A stretch of DNA of 64,000 bases from Desulfosarcinaceae bacterium (GCA_030066015.1 JASJCL010000004.1:62001-126000), one strand, 5' to 3'; counted from the stretch's first letter, positions 53,156-61,932 are shown. Notes: generated by a model not told the origin, from the sequence alone. Numbers and translations: made by a program.

Positions 53156-53565
53156 CGCGGGGACCTGAGCAGCTCACCAATTAGGGCTTGCCAGCGGCGG
53201 CGGATCGCGGTTATGCTTCCAATATCCGGCGATCATTTACATCCATACCGTGTCTGCCGCAGACCTCCTGAACCGCTCGAGTGGCTTCCGGGTCCGAGAC
53301 GCTATCGGCGCTCTTCGACGCAACCGTTGCGACTGAAACTCACGCAATCCGTCACATCACGCTGCCATCGTTCAACATCAGCTGCCCCCCAGGCCGGATG
53401 CCCAACCCATTGCATGCCAGCATGGGGACCAGTTTCCGACCCCTCGGCCAGAGCGGTGCGCCAAACAATTTCTTCCGTCCAAGCCGATCTGCTGGCCCAT
53501 CTCCCCTCCAGCGGCATATCGATTGCTGCTGCGGGAAAACATCCAAAAGTAGAAGGAGGCGGCCC
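53156..53565. other. Intergenic region upstream of GAF gene
   Basis: About 410 bases between the response regulator and the GAF gene. The frame of the GAF gene is open upstream to 53281, but that stretch has no domain and the strong ribosome site sits at 53566. No convincing promoter hexamers, hairpin with T-tract or RNA gene was seen. Confidence 0.5.
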
Positions 53566-54195
53566 ATGCAAAAACCGATTGTCAACTACGAAACCCTACT
53601 GAAGATCACCAAAGCGATCTCCGTTCTGCGCGATCCCGACGAGATCGTTCTGGTGACCGTGGAAGGTGTTTCCTCCAGCCTGCAGGTCAAGGGGTGCGCC
53701 CTCTTCCTGCTCAACCCCAAGCACGACAAGCTGGAGTTGGCCGGCAGCTATGGACTTAGCGAAGAATACCTCAACAAGGGGCCTGTCAACGCGCTGCGCT
53801 CTCTGCCCGGCGCCCTCAAAGATCGTCAGCCGGTGGCCATCTACGACGTGACGGACGATCCCCGCATCCAATACCCCCAGGCGGCGGTCAAGGAGGGCAT
53901 CGCCAGCATTCTGTCGGTGCCCATCTCAACAGCCAGAAAGCTCATCGGCTGTATGCGCGTCTACACCGCCGACCCCTGGGAATTCACCCTCAATGATGTC
54001 AATTTTGTCCAATCGGTGGCGCAGCTGGTCGGTATGGCCTTGGAGCTGTGCCGCGTCAACCGGGGGCTCAAAGAGAGCATCGACATCCTAAAGACCATGC
54101 GCGATCCCAGCCTGCTCAAATCAAAGCGACGAACACCCTACGAGGGGGTTCCCAAGAGCTTTTCCCCCGATGCGATACCCGAGGCCGGCTCCTAG
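53566..54195 (+). CDS. GAF-domain protein
   Basis: Single GAF sensory domain (residues about 15-165) with no visible output domain. The visible pattern is TLLKITKAISVLRDPDEIVL, then KGCALFLLNPKHDKLELAGS, AIYDVTDDPRIQYPQAAVKE, GIASILSVPISTARKLIGCM and FVQSVAQLVGMALELC. The start MQKPIVNYET is firm: AAGGAGG lies seven bases upstream. The C-terminal 40 residues are basic and proline-rich. It may sense a small ligand and act on a partner protein. An intrinsic terminator follows. 209 residues. Confidence 0.85.
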   Translation: MQKPIVNYETLLKITKAISVLRDPDEIVLVTVEGVSSSLQVKGCALFLLNPKHDKLELAGSYGLSEEYLNKGPVNALRSLPGALKDRQPVAIYDVTDDPRIQYPQAAVKEGIASILSVPISTARKLIGCMRVYTADPWEFTLNDVNFVQSVAQLVGMALELCRVNRGLKESIDILKTMRDPSLLKSKRRTPYEGVPKSFSPDAIPEAGS

Positions 54196-54225
54196 CCACT
54201 ACCATTCGGCCAAGCCACCTCACCA

Positions 54226-54274
54226 GAGACCCGTCTGTGCCGCTCAGCGGCCATCGGACGGGTCTCCATCTTTT
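54226..54274 (+). terminator. Rho-independent terminator after GAF gene
   Basis: GAGACCCGTC (54226-54235) pairs perfectly with GACGGGTCTC (54257-54266), with a smaller CCGCT/AGCGG hairpin in the loop. CATCTTTT follows. Confidence 0.7.
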
Positions 54275-54390
54275 GCAGCGCCAAGCGCCTCTGCGTGGCG
54301 GGCTGGGGAGATCTGTGCTATACTGCCGCGATCATGCGGCCAGAAGAGACCGCTTCAAGCATAGACGGCCATCGAGCCCAAGAGGATGCG

Positions 54391-54870
54391 ATGTCAACAG
54401 CCAGCGTCACCGCTGTCTCCATCAGTCAACGCAAGGGCGAAAAGAAGCTCAATCTCCCATCCGGCGAACTGCGGGCGGGCCATGGGCTGGTGGGCGATGC
54501 CCATGCCGGCGATTGGCATCGCCAAATCAGTTTGCTGGCCGAAGAGAGCATCGCCCGCATCCGCGCCAAGGGGCTGTCGGTCAACGCTGGAGATTTCGCC
54601 GAGAATCTCACCACCAAGGGCATCGAGCTGTGGCGTCTGCCGGTGGGCACCCGGTTACGGGTGGGATCGGCGGTTCGACTCGAGGTCACCCAAATCGGCA
54701 AAACCTGTCACCAGCGATGCGCGATCTTTCATCAAGTGGGAGATTGCGTCATGCCGCGGGAGGGGATTTTCGCCAGAGTGCTGACCGGCGGGACTGTCCT
54801 TCCAGGGGATCCCGTGGCCATCGAGCGGTCAGACGATGGCGAGCCGACGGCACCGGCGCACACCGGGTGA
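54391..54870 (+). CDS. MOSC-domain protein
   Basis: Stand-alone MOSC domain (159 residues) related to the C-terminal part of molybdenum-cofactor sulfurase and to YiiM-type proteins, which bind molybdopterin or sulfur. The sequence shows NLPSGELRAGHGLVGDAHAG, then GDFAENLTTKGIELW, LPVGTRLRVGSAVRLEVTQI with GKTCHQRC carrying the conserved cysteines, and MPREGIFARVLTGGTVLPGD. The start MSTASVTAVS has AAGAGGA five bases upstream. A TATACT hexamer at 54319-54324 may be its -10, without a good -35. It could serve a molybdoenzyme; none is nearby except the nitrogenase genes on the other strand. Confidence 0.88.
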   Translation: MSTASVTAVSISQRKGEKKLNLPSGELRAGHGLVGDAHAGDWHRQISLLAEESIARIRAKGLSVNAGDFAENLTTKGIELWRLPVGTRLRVGSAVRLEVTQIGKTCHQRCAIFHQVGDCVMPREGIFARVLTGGTVLPGDPVAIERSDDGEPTAPAHTG

Positions 54871-54920
54871 ATGCTGCTGTCGTGGCGCCGGATCTGATTG
54901 CGGTGCGGTTAGCGCGGGGC

Positions 54921-54945
54921 AAAAAGGCCGCTGATAATCAGCGGC
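54921..54945 (-). terminator. Rho-independent terminator at end of nif-side genes
   Basis: On the minus strand GCCGCTG-ATTAT-CAGCGGC is followed by C and five T. It lies about 160 bases beyond the zinc-ribbon stop codon and can end the minus-strand transcript that comes from the nif side. Confidence 0.7.
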
Positions 54946-55104
54946 AGCCCTGCTGCATCCGCCCCCCCGCCTCACAGAAGAGCGACCCTATCTGGCCGGC
55001 CGGGCACACCTTCAGCGGGCGCTCGCCAGAACGCCCTTGCCCATCCCGGCCACCCGAGACCGCGGGCACGCGGTGAAATGGGATCCGGGATTGGGCCGAT
55101 GTGA

Positions 55105-55515
55105 TCAGCCCCCACCGATAAGCTCACCCAGCCAGCGGACCACCTGGCCGTCGCCACTTTGCAGATAGAGGCCGAACTGTGCCGTCAGGCGCAGGGCCAG
55201 GGCGAACTGCGCCAGAACGAAGCCACCGGCCATGAACTGCCCGACGCCGAATATCCCCACGCCAAATTGGGCCAAGGTGAAGACGCCGATGGCAAACTGG
55301 CCAATGGCAAATACGCCGCGGGCCGGGACCGGCACGCGATTGGGCCTGTATTTGAAGGAGATGTGGAGGAGCGGCCAGCCCAGAACGGTGACCCCTGAGC
55401 GATACTCGAAGCCCCAGCCGTCCCAGTGGGGCCTGGCGGGATAGGGTGCCCCGCAGTTGGGGCATTGGAGAGCTTGATGGCTGATCTGGTGGCGGCATTC
55501 GCGGCAGGGGGTCAT
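55105..55515 (-). CDS. Zinc-ribbon protein with F-x-x-x-Q-F decapeptide repeats
   Basis: 136 residues. The N-terminus is a zinc ribbon: TPCRECRHQISHQALQCPNC (two C-x2-C knuckles, residues about 3-22). A linker with two short beta-like stretches (GFEYRSGVTVLGWPLLHISF) follows. Four decapeptides (about 77-116) then read FAIGQFAIGV, FTLAQFGVGI, FGVGQFMAGG and FVLAQFALAL. The repeat is hydrophobic and glycine-rich and may form a membrane-lying or beta-solenoid-like layer. A longer frame to 55713 adds an unrelated stretch; the start MTPCREC has AAGGG. It is 211 bases downstream of the GNAT gene. Function unknown. Confidence 0.6.
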   Translation of the reverse strand: MTPCRECRHQISHQALQCPNCGAPYPARPHWDGWGFEYRSGVTVLGWPLLHISFKYRPNRVPVPARGVFAIGQFAIGVFTLAQFGVGIFGVGQFMAGGFVLAQFALALRLTAQFGLYLQSGDGQVVRWLGELIGGG

Positions 55516-55726
55516 GGCGCCCTTGATACCAGCCGATCCGCTCAGGGTCAACCAACCGCCACCGCAACCTGCTCCCGTCATCCGCCTCTGTTCGGTGCAG
55601 CGGGAAGTGTCGCCGGCGGAGCGCCCCTGCCGACCCGTCCCAGATGCCATCTGCCGAACCGTGTCGCTGGGACAGGGGCGGCCCTCCCAAGGACAAGCAC
55701 TGGCCGCACCCACCGCCGATCGCCCG

Positions 55727-56218
55727 TCAGGACCCCTCGCTGACCGCTGAACGGTGCGCCGGGTGTTTTCTCAAACAGATCAATTGGGTCGTTTGCCAGC
55801 CCCTTCGGGTGTAGAAATCGCGGCCGGCCCGATTGCTGCGGTCGGCCAGCAGTTGAAGCCGCGTCAAGCCGTGGCGGCGGGCCCAATCCTCGAGGGCCGC
55901 CATTAGATCTCGACCGATCCCTTGGCCCCGATGGAATTCCGCCACCACGACATCCTCCACAAGGCCCACCGGCCCCCCTTCGGCTGTGGAGAGCAGGGTC
56001 TGGATGGACGCCATGGCCACCACCTCACCGGCCCTTTCCGCCACCATGAGGCAGCGGTGCTTGCCGCACCCATCCAGGAACAAGGCCAGACCGCGTCGCT
56101 GCCGCGCTGGATCGGGGGTGAAGTCGACCTCGAGGCTGAATAGTGCCTGGAGCAGATTCACCAGCGCGTCCAAATCACCGTGTCGGGCCCTTCGAATGAT
56201 GATGTTTCCCCGGTTCAT
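55727..56218 (-). CDS. GNAT-family N-acetyltransferase
   Basis: Acetyl-CoA-dependent acetyltransferase of unknown substrate. The fold is seen in IIIRRARHGDLDALVNLLQA, then CLMVAERAGEVVAMASIQTL, VEDVVVAEFHRGQGIGRDLM (the acetyl-CoA pyrophosphate loop) and LADRSNRAGRDFYTRRGW. The start MNRGNIII is preferred over an in-frame upstream codon that would overlap the modA remnant. 163 residues. It lies just downstream of the modA remnant on the nif side; I recall a GNAT gene in comparable positions of other Geobacter-type nif regions. Confidence 0.85.
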   Translation of the reverse strand: MNRGNIIIRRARHGDLDALVNLLQALFSLEVDFTPDPARQRRGLALFLDGCGKHRCLMVAERAGEVVAMASIQTLLSTAEGGPVGLVEDVVVAEFHRGQGIGRDLMAALEDWARRHGLTRLQLLADRSNRAGRDFYTRRGWQTTQLICLRKHPAHRSAVSEGS

Positions 56219-56225
56219 GTGCCGC

Positions 56226-56734
56226 TCAGTCCCCCTTTCGGTCCCTGCAGGCGCCACCAATGGCGGCTTCGGTTCGGTAGATATAGCCGCCGTCAACCTC
56301 GCCCCGCATCAGATAGCCCAACACCTGGCAAACCGATTCACAATAGCGGGAGCGTGGGGGTCAGGGTTTCCATCAGCTGGAATTCGATCAGGGCCATACG
56401 GGCAAATTGACCGGCGGGTGCGGTCGCCGAAGTGCCGATTGCGATGCGGCCCACCCGCTCGGCCGTCAAGTCTGAGAGCGTTTTGAAGCCGGCCGGATTG
56501 AGTTCCGGAACATCAGGACGAGGCGATTGCGAGCAAAGCTGGTGACGGCCGCTGGGGCGACGAAACCGGCAGATACGGCTGCCGGCATCCAATTGAGGTC
56601 GGCCACGGCATAACCATCGACGGGGCCACCCTGCCAGGTGAACATGCGATTCACGCCGAAGGCCTCCTAGAGCCATCTGCCAAGGGGCGCCCGCCGACCG
56701 ATAAGGACCAACAGATAAAAGCCGGGTGCTTCAT
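56226..56734 (-). pseudogene. modA: modA remnant (molybdate-binding protein), multiply broken
   Basis: Decayed gene for the periplasmic molybdate-binding protein. An ATG at 56734 with AAGGAG seven bases upstream opens a short frame (MKHPAFICWSLSV) that soon stops. In the next frame are GGPVDGYAVADLNWMPAAV and FVAPAAVTSFARNRLVLM, matching the mid-part of ModA (GAPADVFISAD...WM, ...NRLVLV). The sequence then shifts frame to LNPAGFKTLSDLTAERVGRI with AIGTSATAPAGQFARMALIE, matching the ModA AxGdPxxxPAGkYA block. A second shift leads to RGEVDGGYIYRTEAAIGG, matching GEVDAGFVY. About 90 residues between signal and middle are missing. The shifts were located by eye near 56510 and 56345. Confidence 0.75.
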
Positions 56735-56781
56735 CGGATCGCTCCTTATGGCAGCGGCGATTCTCTGCCCAGCGCCGGTCT

Positions 56782-57186
56782 CTAAGCCTGCGGCGGAATC
56801 TGCTGCCCGGCAAATCGGGTCAGCGCGGCTGCAGTATCCAGAATCAACGCGACCTGTTCATCCCTCGGCGGCGGTTTAGGGGCCGCCGATAGAGCGCACA
56901 AATCTTCCATGATCTCCAACCGACAGATCCGTCGTGCCAGGTCGTTGTCCAACGGCGCCACCTCCGCCAGTGCCGCCACCAATCCCGATAGGGTATGGTC
57001 AGTGGGCATCCGTCGATGATACTGGCAGATGCCGGCCATGATATGCTCGATCCCCATGGCGGCCAGTTGAAAGACCAATTGACCGTTAAATACGGCCGAG
57101 CGACGGCGGCCGTTGCGGGCGGTTCGCAGGTATGCGCGCCCCTTGTTGAGGTGATCTTCCCATCCCGACATCACTGCGGTTTCCAT
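56782..57186 (-). CDS. HEPN-like helical protein in nif region
   Basis: 134 residues, all-helical in appearance. WEDHLNKGRAYLRTARNGRR, YHRRMPTDHTLSGLVAALAE and EMEDLC-like segments recall the HEPN fold (helical, with a conserved His region), but the RNase motif R-x4-6-H is not clear. The start at 57186 follows GGGAG by seven bases; a second ATG five codons later is possible. It sits between the [2Fe-2S] ferredoxin gene and the modA remnant, on the nif strand. It could be a nif-associated accessory protein; the role is unknown. Confidence 0.6.
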   Translation of the reverse strand: METAVMSGWEDHLNKGRAYLRTARNGRRRSAVFNGQLVFQLAAMGIEHIMAGICQYHRRMPTDHTLSGLVAALAEVAPLDNDLARRICRLEIMEDLCALSAAPKPPPRDEQVALILDTAAALTRFAGQQIPPQA

Positions 57187-57325
57187 CTATCGGCTCCCGA
57201 CCGGTATCGTTCGCTGTGAAATGCCCGGACAGCCGCTGGGAAACGATTGCCCCATGCGGCTGCTGATCTGCCGTATCAATCGGGCGGTCGCACCCCACCG
57301 GTGAGCGGCAGGGGGATGTTCTGCT

Positions 57326-57631
57326 TCAACCGATCCGCCGCTCCGCCACCACTTCGTCCTCTTCCAATGCATCCAGGATCTCGTCAACGCTGTCTTCGCT
57401 CTCCACGTTGCCGTACCATAGCCCTTTGGGTTGGATCACCATGACGGGGCCGTGGTCGCACGCCTTCATGCACCCCGTGCTGGTGATCTGGGCATCCAAC
57501 CCGCGGTCGAGGATCTCGTTCTCGATGTACGGCAGTAGATTGACCGAGCCTTTTCTATGGCAGACCCCTTTGGGATCGCCGTCGGCTCGGAAGCTGGCAC
57601 AGACAAAGATGTGGTGTTCCGGTGTTTCCAT
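57326..57631 (-). CDS. Thioredoxin-like [2Fe-2S] ferredoxin
   Basis: Small electron-transfer protein of the Shethna/Clostridium [2Fe-2S] type often found in nif regions. The cysteines are in HIFVCASFRADGDPKGVCHR (first two, 12 residues apart) and ITSTGCMKACDHGPVMVIQP (last two, three apart), the C-x12-C-x29-C-x3-C pattern of this family. The start METPEHHIFV has AAGGAG nine bases upstream; the longer frame to 57973 overlaps nifB. 101 residues with an acidic C-terminus (SEDSVDEILDALEEDE). It lies 160 bases downstream of nifB. Confidence 0.9.
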   Translation of the reverse strand: METPEHHIFVCASFRADGDPKGVCHRKGSVNLLPYIENEILDRGLDAQITSTGCMKACDHGPVMVIQPKGLWYGNVESEDSVDEILDALEEDEVVAERRIG

Positions 57632-57791
57632 GGTGCAGGTCTCCTTGTTTGTATCGTTTGCATCAAATGATGCCGTCCGTTGGTCCCGTTCTGATCTGTC
57701 CTGACCGGGCGCCCAAGTCCATATTGAACGCGCCGATGATCTGCCGCCTCTGGACGGAGACGAGGGGGCCGTCCGGTCGCGCCGAGCGGGA

Positions 57792-59066
57792 CTAGCCGCA
57801 GCCCAGGCCATTGCCCCCGCAAGCGGCCCCACAGGCCGACAATTCCCGCTTCGCCAGGTGGCGTATGCTCTCGCCGGTGAAAACGGCCCCGACGGCATCC
57901 TCGATGAGGCCCTCGATCTCGAGCACCTCGATACCGGCGGCGGAAAGGAGGTTGCGGGGCTTGGTACCCACACCGTTTACCAGGAGGGTGCTGCAGTCGG
58001 ACAGAAGTTCCGCCAGCGCTTCCCAGCGTCGATCCCCGCCGCCCCTGGGCGGGGTGGCGCGAGATTCGAGAAGCTGCAAGCGCCCCTCTTTCTCGCCATA
58101 CACAAGGAGCTCGCCGGCTTCGCCCAGGTGTTGGTTGACCAACACGCCTTCCATGCTGGCCACGGCCACACAGGGCCGCGGGGACACCCGACCGGTCCGG
58201 GGTCTGCTCACCTCCAGCCGCCGGCAGGCGTTCAACGTCTGGGTCAGCACCGCGTCCGGCTCCTCCCCCAGGCGCCCGACGGCGTCGGCCCGACAGCGCG
58301 TGCAATGGCGCATCTGCTTGACGTGGGGGGCCGCGGCCGCCCGGATTCTCTCCACCGTGTTTTTGTCGGGCTCCGTCAGGTGTTCGAAGGCGGATCCGGC
58401 ATTGGGGTAGTAGGGCATGGCATTGAAGAGATCCACCGCCAGAGAGCCCATCCGTTTGGCGATGTCGGTGATATGGGCCTCGTTTATGCCGGGGAGGATA
58501 ATGCTGTTGACCTTGACCATCATCTCCTGCTGCTTGAGGGCCGCAATGGCAGCCAATTGCCGCTCCAGCAGTATTTCGGCGCCCTCCCTGGCGCGCACCA
58601 CCCGCTTGCCGACGCGCATCCAGGCGTAAACCTGCGCCCCGATGGCGGGGTCGACGGCGTTGACCGTAATGGTGACATGGCTGACGTTGAGATCCTTGAG
58701 CGCATCCACATGGGGAAGTAGTTCAAGGCCGTTCGTGGCGATGCAGAGAAGGGTCTCGGGAAACCGGGCCCGCACTCGGGAGAGGGTTTCCAGCGTCTCC
58801 TTGGGGTTGGCAAAGGGGTCGCCGGGACCGGCGATACCGACCACCGAGATGTTGCCCTTGCGGGCGAAGACCTCCTCCAAATAGACCATGGCCTGGGCCG
58901 GCGAGAGCACGGCACTGGTCACGCCGGGGCGGGTCTCGTTGACACAGTCGAATTGGCGGTTGCAGAAGTTGCATTGAATATTGCAGCGCGGCGCGACGGG
59001 CAGATGGACCCGCCCATAGGTACTGCAGGCGCCGGGATTGAAGCAGGGATGCTGGTCGAGATTCAT
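57792..59066 (-). CDS. nifB: Nitrogenase cofactor biosynthesis protein NifB
   Basis: Radical SAM enzyme that fuses [4Fe-4S] clusters into the carbide-containing NifB-co precursor of FeMo-co. The N-terminus has HPCFNPGACSTYGRVHLPVA and the cluster motif RCNIQCNFCNRQFDCVNETR (residues about 27-46). The SAM barrel carries VVGIAGPGDPFANPKETLET. A C-terminal NifX-like domain follows (VAVASMEGVLVNQHLGEAGE), and the protein ends CGAACGGNGLGCG, a tail shared with many NifB proteins. 424 residues. It follows nifN by 30 bases. Confidence 0.96.
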   Translation of the reverse strand: MNLDQHPCFNPGACSTYGRVHLPVAPRCNIQCNFCNRQFDCVNETRPGVTSAVLSPAQAMVYLEEVFARKGNISVVGIAGPGDPFANPKETLETLSRVRARFPETLLCIATNGLELLPHVDALKDLNVSHVTITVNAVDPAIGAQVYAWMRVGKRVVRAREGAEILLERQLAAIAALKQQEMMVKVNSIILPGINEAHITDIAKRMGSLAVDLFNAMPYYPNAGSAFEHLTEPDKNTVERIRAAAAPHVKQMRHCTRCRADAVGRLGEEPDAVLTQTLNACRRLEVSRPRTGRVSPRPCVAVASMEGVLVNQHLGEAGELLVYGEKEGRLQLLESRATPPRGGGDRRWEALAELLSDCSTLLVNGVGTKPRNLLSAAGIEVLEIEGLIEDAVGAVFTGESIRHLAKRELSACGAACGGNGLGCG

Positions 59067-59096
59067 CTGAGTTGCCTTTCGGTGCTATCGAGACGG

Positions 59097-60488
59097 TTAG
59101 AAATAGGTGTAGCCGATCTCGTTTCTCTCCTGTTTGACCTGGATCAGGGTGTTGGCGATGCGGTCGAAAAGCTGCTGGGCGCCGCGATAGCCGAGGTGCA
59201 GCAGGCGGCTGCCGTCGACCCGGTCGTGGACGGGAAACCCCACCCGGATGAGGGGTTTCCCGAGCCGCCGGGACATGGTGTAGCCCTTGCTGTGTCCGAT
59301 GAGGAGGTCCACCTCGCCGTCCATCTCCGCCAGTTTCTTTTCGATGGTGACGAAATCCACATCTTCCAATATCTGCATCTGATCCCGGCAGTAATCGGGC
59401 ATCACCTTCCTGACCGTATCGGCGAAACGGCCCCGTCCCCCGCCGGTGGCACACAGCACGGGGAAGATGCCCAGCTCGCCGCAGAAAGCCGCCAGCCCGG
59501 CCACCAGATCCTCCTCACCGAAGATGGCCACCCGTACGCCGCTCAGGTGTTTGTGTCCGTCGACCAAGGCGTCCAGCAGGCGTCCGCGCTGGTCGGTGTA
59601 CTTCTGGGGGATCGCTTTTCCGCTGACCGCTGCCAGGGTATCGAAGAGGCGATCCGACTGGCTGATGCCGATGGGCAGTCCCTGACGGTGAAGCGGAACG
59701 TCGAATTGGGTCGCCAGCCAGGTCCCGGCGGTCTCTTTTTCGGCCGCCAGGAGCAGGCCGCACTCCAGGCTGGCCACGCCGGCCCCGGCGCGGCGCAGGG
59801 CGTTCACCGGCGTGCCGCCCTCGGGAATGCGCTGATACTCGGTCCACAGGGGACCGTTGAGGGTGTCACTGTAGTCCGGCACCACAGTGGCTTCCAGGCC
59901 GAAATCGATCACGATCTCTTTTAGGTGGCGCAGATCGGCGGGCGACACCATCCCGGGGAAGAGATTCATCGCGGGCGGCCCCTCGGCCGCTTCCCTTCCC
60001 GCCAAGGTCTGAATCAGGGCGCGCACCGCCCCGTGAAAGCCCTCCATATGGGTGCCCTGGTAGCTGGGGGTGGCGACATGCACCAGGGCCGGCAGCTGCT
60101 CGTCGCGACAGGCGTTCTGAAAGGCAGCTTTATAGGCTTGGATGAACATCGGCACGTCGTCCCCGATGGTCTCGGAGAGGCAAGTGGTGGCAATCCCGAT
60201 CAGCTCGGGATGGTACTGGCGGCGGATGTTGTCTAAGGCCAGCTTGAGGTTGGCGCCCCCGCCGAAGATGGCCGTGTCCTCCCCGAAGTTGGAGCAGGCG
60301 ATATCGAGCGGCTCCTTGAAGTGACTGATCATGTAGCGCCGAATATAGGTGGAGCACCCCTGTGAGCCGTGCAGGAGGGGCAGTGCGTTGGCGATTCCTT
60401 TGAACACCAGCGCGGCCCCCAATGGTGCGCAGAGATTGCAGGCGTTCTGGGTGGCCGTGTAGGGCGCTGTCTGCTTGACCGATCTCAT
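59097..60488 (-). CDS. nifN: Nitrogenase cofactor scaffold subunit NifN
   Basis: Beta-type subunit of the NifEN scaffold on which NifB-co matures to FeMo-co. The N-terminus reads YTATQNACNLCAPLGAALVF and LLHGSQGCSTYIRRYMISHF, with cysteines that align with the cluster region of NifK. ATTCLSETIGDDVPMFI and TPSYQGTHMEGFHGAVRAL are further NifN/NifK landmarks. It is 463 residues. The start MRSVKQTAPY overlaps the nifE stop by four bases (ATGA); the longer frame upstream is within nifE. Its identity as nifN rather than nifK is fixed by its position after nifE. Confidence 0.95.
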   Translation of the reverse strand: MRSVKQTAPYTATQNACNLCAPLGAALVFKGIANALPLLHGSQGCSTYIRRYMISHFKEPLDIACSNFGEDTAIFGGGANLKLALDNIRRQYHPELIGIATTCLSETIGDDVPMFIQAYKAAFQNACRDEQLPALVHVATPSYQGTHMEGFHGAVRALIQTLAGREAAEGPPAMNLFPGMVSPADLRHLKEIVIDFGLEATVVPDYSDTLNGPLWTEYQRIPEGGTPVNALRRAGAGVASLECGLLLAAEKETAGTWLATQFDVPLHRQGLPIGISQSDRLFDTLAAVSGKAIPQKYTDQRGRLLDALVDGHKHLSGVRVAIFGEEDLVAGLAAFCGELGIFPVLCATGGGRGRFADTVRKVMPDYCRDQMQILEDVDFVTIEKKLAEMDGEVDLLIGHSKGYTMSRRLGKPLIRVGFPVHDRVDGSRLLHLGYRGAQQLFDRIANTLIQVKQERNEIGYTYF

Positions 60489-61864
60489 GCGCGAAACTCC
60501 TCTTCCCTGTGCCCGGCTAGCTTTCGGGCGGGCGCGAATTGCCATACGGGACTGGTTACCGAAGCGTGCACCTCGCGGGCGAAGTGCAGCATGCCTTCGA
60601 ATCCGGCCAGTGGGATTTTGCGCTCATGATTGTGGTCGCAAAAGCCGATCCCCATCTTGAAAGCGATGGGCCGTTCTTTCACGCCGCCGATAAAAAGATC
60701 GGCCCGTTTTTCGATGATGTACTTGGAGAGTTCGAGGGGATTGGCGTCGTCCAGAATGACAGTGCCCGCATTGCACATCTCCTGAAGCGTGGCATAGTCC
60801 GCTTTGCTACCCGTCTGAGAGCCCACCAGGACAACCGCCATCCCCAGATAGCGCAGGGCCTTGATGAGCGAGAAGGCCTTGAAGGCGCCCCCCACGTAGA
60901 TCGCCGCCCGCTTGCCAGAGAGATCCCCCTTGAGCCGGTAGAGCTCGGGCATGATGGCGCTGACCTCACGCCGCACGATGCGGCGGGTTGTCTCCATGAC
61001 GGTCGGCTGGGTGCTGAAATGCGCGGCCACGTCGTAAAGGGCCTTGGCCATGTCGTCGATGCCGAAGTAGGAAGCGCGGATATACGGGATGCCATAGGTC
61101 TCCTTCATCATATCGGCCATGAAGGTGAGCGCCCCGGAACACTGCACCACGTTGAGGGAAGCCCCATGGCTGCGGGCCACATCGTCCACGCGGCCGTCTC
61201 CGGTCATGATGGAGACCACCTGGATGCCCATCTCCTCGTAATACTTCCGAATCATCCAGGCTTCCCCGCCGATGTTGAACTCCCCCAGGATGTTGATGCT
61301 GAGGGGCGATATGCCTTCCGTGCTGCCCGTTCCCACCAGACGGAAAAGGGCGTCGCAGGCCGCCTTGTAGCCATCTTTCTTGGTGCCCTTGAACCCCTCT
61401 GAATGGACCGGCAGAACGGGAATTCCTTTGTCCTGGGCGAGCTTGCGGCAGACGGCGGCCACGTCGTCCCCGATGATGCCCACGATACAGGTCGAGTAGA
61501 CGAAGGCGGCCTTGGGACGGTAGGCATCGATGAGTTCGTCCAGTGCGGCGGCCAGCTTTTTCTCACCGCCGAAGATGACATCCTTCTCGCGCAGATCGGT
61601 GGAAAAGCTGAGGCGATGCAGTTGCGGACCGGAACTGAGGGCGCCGCGGATGTCCCATGTGTAGGCCGCACAGCCAATGGGCCCGTGAATCAGGTGCAGG
61701 GCGTCGGCAATGGGATAGAGCACCACCCGGGAGCCGCAAAATACGCAGGCCCGCTGACTTACCGATCCCGCCAGACTGTGTTTGCCGCAGGTGATGTCAA
61801 AGGGTTCGGCGCCCTTTTGATGGATCTGGGCCTTGCGGGCCTCGAGGATGGGGATGGCGGACAT
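60485..61864 (-). CDS. nifE: Nitrogenase cofactor scaffold subunit NifE
   Basis: Alpha-type subunit of NifEN. The sequence shows CGKHSLAGSVSQRACVFCGS near the N-terminus, LHLIHGPIGCAAYTWDIRGA, and VYSTCIVGIIGDDVAAVCRK, corresponding to the cysteines shared with NifD. HSEGFKGTKKDGYKAACDAL and MGIGFCDHNHERKIPLAGFE follow. The start MSAIPILEARK has AAAGG about eight bases upstream; the longer frame upstream runs into the nifK gap. 459 residues. It overlaps nifN by four bases and follows nifK by 68. Confidence 0.95.
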   Translation of the reverse strand: MSAIPILEARKAQIHQKGAEPFDITCGKHSLAGSVSQRACVFCGSRVVLYPIADALHLIHGPIGCAAYTWDIRGALSSGPQLHRLSFSTDLREKDVIFGGEKKLAAALDELIDAYRPKAAFVYSTCIVGIIGDDVAAVCRKLAQDKGIPVLPVHSEGFKGTKKDGYKAACDALFRLVGTGSTEGISPLSINILGEFNIGGEAWMIRKYYEEMGIQVVSIMTGDGRVDDVARSHGASLNVVQCSGALTFMADMMKETYGIPYIRASYFGIDDMAKALYDVAAHFSTQPTVMETTRRIVRREVSAIMPELYRLKGDLSGKRAAIYVGGAFKAFSLIKALRYLGMAVVLVGSQTGSKADYATLQEMCNAGTVILDDANPLELSKYIIEKRADLFIGGVKERPIAFKMGIGFCDHNHERKIPLAGFEGMLHFAREVHASVTSPVWQFAPARKLAGHREEEFRA

Positions 61865-61932
61865 GTTGGGTTTCCTTTCGAAGGGGATTGTTGCGCCGTT
61901 GTGTGGCGCCGACACCGCACCGGTTGCACACG

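Noticed and set aside
53281-53565. Upstream extension of the GAF gene
   Set aside because: The strong AAGGAGG at 53566 fixes the start, and the extension has no domain.
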